Position numbers and translations under genes: made by a program. Positions 59,511 to 64,000 of a stretch of DNA of 64,000 nt are shown in pieces; positions within the stretch are counted from its first letter, which is position 1, and the number at the start of each line of letters is the position of its first letter. The stretch is from Coffea arabica (lineage: Eukaryota > Streptophyta > Magnoliopsida > Gentianales > Rubiaceae), in contig NC_092317.1 in assembly GCF_036785885.1 (NCBI RefSeq), positions 9,240,501-9,304,500 of the forward strand. Direction: 5' to 3'. The notes under the pieces were generated by a model. The model made no database searches. It was not told the DNA's origin and saw only the letters and a program-made list of their open reading frames with translations.

Positions 59511-62500
59511 ATGGAAGAGTCTGAGCCTGAGAACAAGAAGAAGAAAACTAGAAATCCAAGAACTTCACAAGGATCGCTTCGGCTTGTTCTGAAGCATGCA
59601 GACCTTCTGGATACTTTGTTGATGATACTTGGAACAATTGGATGTTTTGCAGATGGTTCAAGCGTGGCTGCAAACATGCTAGTGCTTGGCAGCCTTATGA
59701 ACAGTTATGGTAGAGGTGCATCTGCTTTCAACCCTGATGACATAAACAAGGTCAACATACTACAATCCTATACTTCAATAAAAGCATGCACCTTATATTT
59801 GGTTTTGTAACAAGTATTTAACGCTTTATCAACTTTTAATACAATGATTGGGTTGGAAACTTTGAGTTGAGCAAACATCTAGATGAAAGATATCTGGCTA
59901 GCATATCAACCAATCAACCAATAGAATGTAACACGCATTTATACACTTCTACAAGTTGTAAAAGCTGCCAACTCAAGGCAAAAACTGCCAATCCTTTCTG
60001 TAACTCAATCTTAATATACACTTTCTCAATTTGCTCATTGTGCAGTATGCCCTTGAACTGTTTTATGTTGCTGTTTTGGTTGGTTCCGGAGCATTCTTAG
60101 GTATGTCATTTCATCCTTCCACAACTCATTGACTTTAAGAGTGTCCAAAATACAAAAGAAAGCTCCTGAGGAATCACATGTCGAAGCCATTCTTTTTTTT
60201 GCCCGAGGAATTAATAAATGCATCTGCTGTTTTCTAATTGAGAAAACAGAATATAGAAAAATCTGGAGTGCAAGCTAATGCCTGGTATTTTCATGGATAT
60301 GTTCCTCATTTCAGAGTCATTCATGAACCGTAATCTGTATAATTCTGATTCTACAAATCTACAGATAAATTATACACAGATGTCAATGTAGTAGAAATGG
60401 ATTGAAATGCAACGAAGAAACCACTCTATTGCTTTTCTAGTCTCAATGCCAGCAAACACCAGAACTTCTACTGTCCAGTTAGGTATTAATACTTATTGGA
60501 GTGTGATTTATGTACTCCTCACAGAGGGATTCTGTTGGGCACGCACCGCTGAAAGACAGACATCTCGACTACGCACCAGATATCTACAAGCTGTCCTACG
60601 CCAAGATGTAGGGTTTTTTGATAAAGTTGATGGAACATCCATGACATCTCAAGTGGTCTTGAGCATTTCCACTGACACACTTACCATACAAGGAGTTATC
60701 TCTGAGAAGGTCACTTGCATTTAAGAGTAACATAACACTTCACCTAGTTTTTTGAAATTTGTAGGTTACTAATTAATTTCATCTGTCCTGCAATTCAGAT
60801 TCCAAACTTCATTACCAATATGGCAATGTTCACTACTGCTCAATTAGCAGCATTATATCTTTCCTGGAGATTGGCAGTTATTGGCATCCCTGCGCTCTTG
60901 ATGTTGATTATTCCAGGACTAGTGTATGGGAAGCTATTGTCTTCTGTTGGACAAAAGATCCAAGAAGCTTATGCTGTTGCAGGTGGAATAGCGGAGCAGG
61001 CGTTCTCATCCATCAGGACTGTTTATTCTTATGTTGGAGAACAGCAAACAACAAGCAGATTTTCATCAGCTTTAGAACCTACTCTGAATCTAGGCATTAA
61101 ACAAGGACTCCTGAAAGGAATGGCGATTGGTAGCATTGGTCTTATATTTGCAGTTTGGGCACTAGAGGGCTGGTACGGGAGCATCCTAGTCATTGAAAAG
61201 GGGCTCAAAGGTGGGGATTGTTTCACAGCTGGAGTTTGTATCATCTTTGGGGGAGTGTAAGTTCCAGATGTCCTGAAATCTAACTTTTAAGTTCGTCGTG
61301 TAATTATAATCAATACATTGGAAGTCCACTGATCATGAATTTTGTTGACACCATGCATGAAATTGGTTAATGGGTTTTGGACCATTTATGCATATCCCAA
61401 CTTTTTGTGTTGTGGGTGTGTGAAATAGAAATTCAAACTTATGAGATTTTATAAGATGATAGGAATCATTACTGTTAATTAGAAAGATTTTAGGTCACAC
61501 AAATTTGCTTTTTATCTTTTTAAATTCCACTGGCTGTTGGCTATCCAGATAAGTTTCAAATCCTTGTGAATTAAAGAGGGCACACCGATTAGAACTGTAA
61601 AAATCTAGACATCCACCTCTAATCTATTACCTACAGCCTACAAAAGACAGGTTATACTAATATCTGTATGCTCCCATAGATTTTTGGGATGCTCATCTTC
61701 TCAATGTTATATAATAAGAAGCATATACTAAGAAGCATTCTTTTTCCAGGGACTAACTTCTGTGTATAATCCATTATGTTCAATTGTTTGGTTCCTTTCG
61801 ATTATAGCAAAACTGACAACAAAAGACTGCAAAAAGAAATATGCTGCTGGAATTTTAAATTAACCGATGCAAGACAATAATTATGTATTAAAAAATTGCA
61901 ATTTAATGAGATAATTGTAAGTGAAAGTTTCCTGAACAGCAAATAGAACTACAGATTTTCAAGCTTCAAAAAGTTGACTGTTACTTCCTGTTGCAGTGCA
62001 TTGGGGAGTTCTCTAGTAAATATCAAATACTTTGCTGAAGCAAATATTGCAGCTGCAACCATTTTTCAAATGATTGAACGCATTCCAAGCATAGACTCTA
62101 CAGATCCGAAAGGGGAAACCATTAATGATGTCAAAGGTGAATTGGAGTTCAAGGACATTGACTTCGCATATCCAACTAGACCAGATAACTTAGTACTTAG
62201 AAAGTTCAATCTCAAGGTGATACCCCGCCAAACTGTTGGCTTGGTTGGTGGCAGTGGTTCAGGGAAATCAACAGTGATCAATTTGCTTGAGAGATTTTAT
62301 GATCCGCTTGGAGGAGAAGTATTACTCGATGGGATTAATATAAAGACCTTGCAACTAAAATGGTTGCGGAAGCAAATGGCATTAGTTAGTCAAGAACCTA
62401 TACTTTTTGCAACATCAATCAAAGAGAATATTTTGTTTGGAAAAGCTGAAGCTTCAGAAGAGGAGATTATCCAAGCGGCCAAAGCTGCCAATGCGCATAA

Positions 62501-64000
62501 CTTCATCACACAATTACCTGATGGATACGATACTCTGGTAGGTCAAATGTCGTTTGCATATGCTTTGGCTTATCTATGCCAATATTTCCTAGGAATTTTC
62601 TCAGTATGTAAAAGAACTTTATGTATTTTCAGGTGGGTGAACTAGGAATTCAGATGTCTGGAGGGCAGAAACAGAGGATTTCCATTGCAAGAGCATTGCT
62701 CGTGAACCCAAGAATCTTGCTGCTTGATGAAGCCACAAGTTCACTAGATTCACATTCTGAGAAAGCTGTTCAGAATGCCTTGAATCAAGTCTCACAGGGA
62801 CGTACTACTCTTATAGTTGCACATCGTCTTTCTACCTTGCGCAATGCTGATGCAATTGCTGTCATTCGGTCAGGACAAGTTGTAGACTTTGGTTCACATG
62901 ATGAACTTGTTCAGAACAAGTATGGTCCATATTCACTGATGGTGCAACAACAGAAGAAACTCATGAATGATGAAATAATTTGTACGCCTAAAGAAGCTGA
63001 AGTCCACAGCTCCTCGATCACTGAAACGAACGCTCCAGCTGAAATGAGGATGACCTATCCAGCTTCTTCACTCTTCCTCCATAAGAAGCAAAAAGACCAC
63101 GAAGTGATGGATAAAGAGTACAGTCCCCCTACTTTTCTGCAATTGTTGAAAATGACCACACCTGAATGGAGTTCAACCCTACTGGGAAGCCTTGGAGCCC
63201 TACTCTATGGATTTGTACATCCATTGCATTCTTTTTGCCTAGGTGCATTAATATCCGTTTACTTCATCAATGATCACAATGAAATCAAGTCACAGACAAG
63301 AATATATTGCTTTGTCTTCGTGGGCCTATCAGTTGTTGCTTTCATAACAAATACAATTCAGCATTACAGTTTCGGAATAATGGGAGAGAATCTGACCAAG
63401 AGAGTCAGAGAGGCAACCATGGCGAAGATCCTAACTTTTGAGACACAGTGGTTTGAACAAGAAGGTAACAGTACTGGTGCTTTGTGCTCAAGATTAGCTA
63501 AAGATGCAACCCTGGTAAGATCTCTGGTTGCAGATAGATTGGCATTTCTTATTCAGTCAATTTCAGGAGTTACTATGGCAGTCATTTTGTCACTGGTGTT
63601 GGCTTGGAGAATTGCTCTCGTAGCTATTGCACTGCAGCCAGTTACCGTTGGTGCCTTTTATCTAAAGGGCAAGATGATGACTAGCATGTCCAAGAAAATA
63701 TTGCAGTCCCAAAACAGAAGCAATGAGTTAGCAAGTGAGGCTGTTGGTAACCACAGAATCATTACGGCATTTTGCTCTCAGGATAAGGTCATGACATTGT
63801 TTCAGAAGGCACAAGTAGGCCCCAAGAAGGAGAGCCGCAAGCAATCTTGGTATGCTGGCCTGGGGCTATTCACCTCACAGTTTCTTGGAGCAACAAACAT
63901 GGCACTACTTTTCTGGTATGGGGGTAAACTGATTTACCATCAGGATATATCATTCAAGCACCTTTTCCAGACATTTTTCATCATGATGACAGCAGGAAAA
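59511..64000 (+). CDS. ABCB-type (multidrug-resistance/P-glycoprotein, ABCB15-like) transporter, 3' end beyond window
   Basis: Six exons in frame: 59511-59750, 60046-60100, 60525-60709, 60799-61256, 61997-62537 and 62633 onward; 949 codons to the window edge. All introns are GT-AG and phases close. Order: short charged N-terminus, first membrane domain (about 30-330), NBD1 with Walker [10 protein letters not shown] (Lys403), VSQEP Q-loop, signature MSGGQ (501-505), Walker B RILLLDE (520-526) and H-loop His557. A linker (about 575-640) and the start of the second membrane domain follow, which reads open to 64000. NBD2 should lie outside. ABCB proteins are ATP-driven exporters, usually in the plasma membrane; substrate cannot be told from sequence. 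The broken copy at 30596-39844 matches its second half. Confidence 0.93.

Noticed and set aside
60407-60524. Extension of ABCB exon 3 upstream of 60525
   Set aside because: The open frame runs into intron sequence; the CACAG acceptor at 60524 restores the conserved LEGFCW junction with exon 2.

Overview
This window is nuclear DNA of a flowering plant, most likely a eudicot. It is AT-rich, its genes have GT-AG introns, and they lie among dense nested transposable elements. The protein families are plant-specific: LRK10-like receptor kinases with a GUB_WAK ectodomain, a KDEL-tailed papain-type protease, a plant-type MsrA and an ABCB transporter. An asterid such as a Rubiaceae species would fit, but nothing here proves it.

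Layout. 1-6335 has no gene; it holds two tRNA-like SINE copies, two hairpin MITEs and a 34-base C run. 6336-9000 (minus) is a three-exon LRK10-like receptor kinase whose catalytic-loop Asp codon reads Gly. 9001-15965 is a transposon nest: an element with a 9-bp target duplication, then a Mutator-type MITE split by a 2.85-kb solo LTR with a perfect target duplication. 15966-18118 (plus) is a second, intact LRK10-like kinase. 18443-22666 holds a Harbinger-type MITE, a SINE and a Stowaway/Mutator/hairpin nest three levels deep. 23014-25203 (plus) is MsrA with a hAT-type MITE in its intron. 25955-27476 (minus) is a KDEL-tailed cysteine endopeptidase, convergent with MsrA.

30596-39844 is a decayed C-terminal half of an ABCB transporter gene, split by a 7.75-kb Athila-like retroelement. 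That element has one gag-type ORF1 with an in-frame stop, no visible pol, and two LTR-like arms joined as a near-perfect 2.9-kb palindrome. 40434-42705 is a 5'-truncated LINE (minus). 42701-48081 is a three-copy direct repeat of about 1.64 kb. 50958-51294 is a hAT-type MITE and 52615-54553 a second solo LTR. 59511-64000 is the start of an apparently intact ABCB transporter gene that runs off the window; it is the evident relative of the broken copy 20 kb upstream.

The genes do not form a pathway. The two receptor kinases are paralogs of a family expanded in clusters and linked to cell-surface or pathogen sensing. MsrA repairs oxidised methionine, the protease acts in programmed cell death and protein remobilisation, and the ABCB protein is a membrane exporter. 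Most of the notable biology is in the mobile DNA: several insertions can be ordered in time from their nesting and target duplications.
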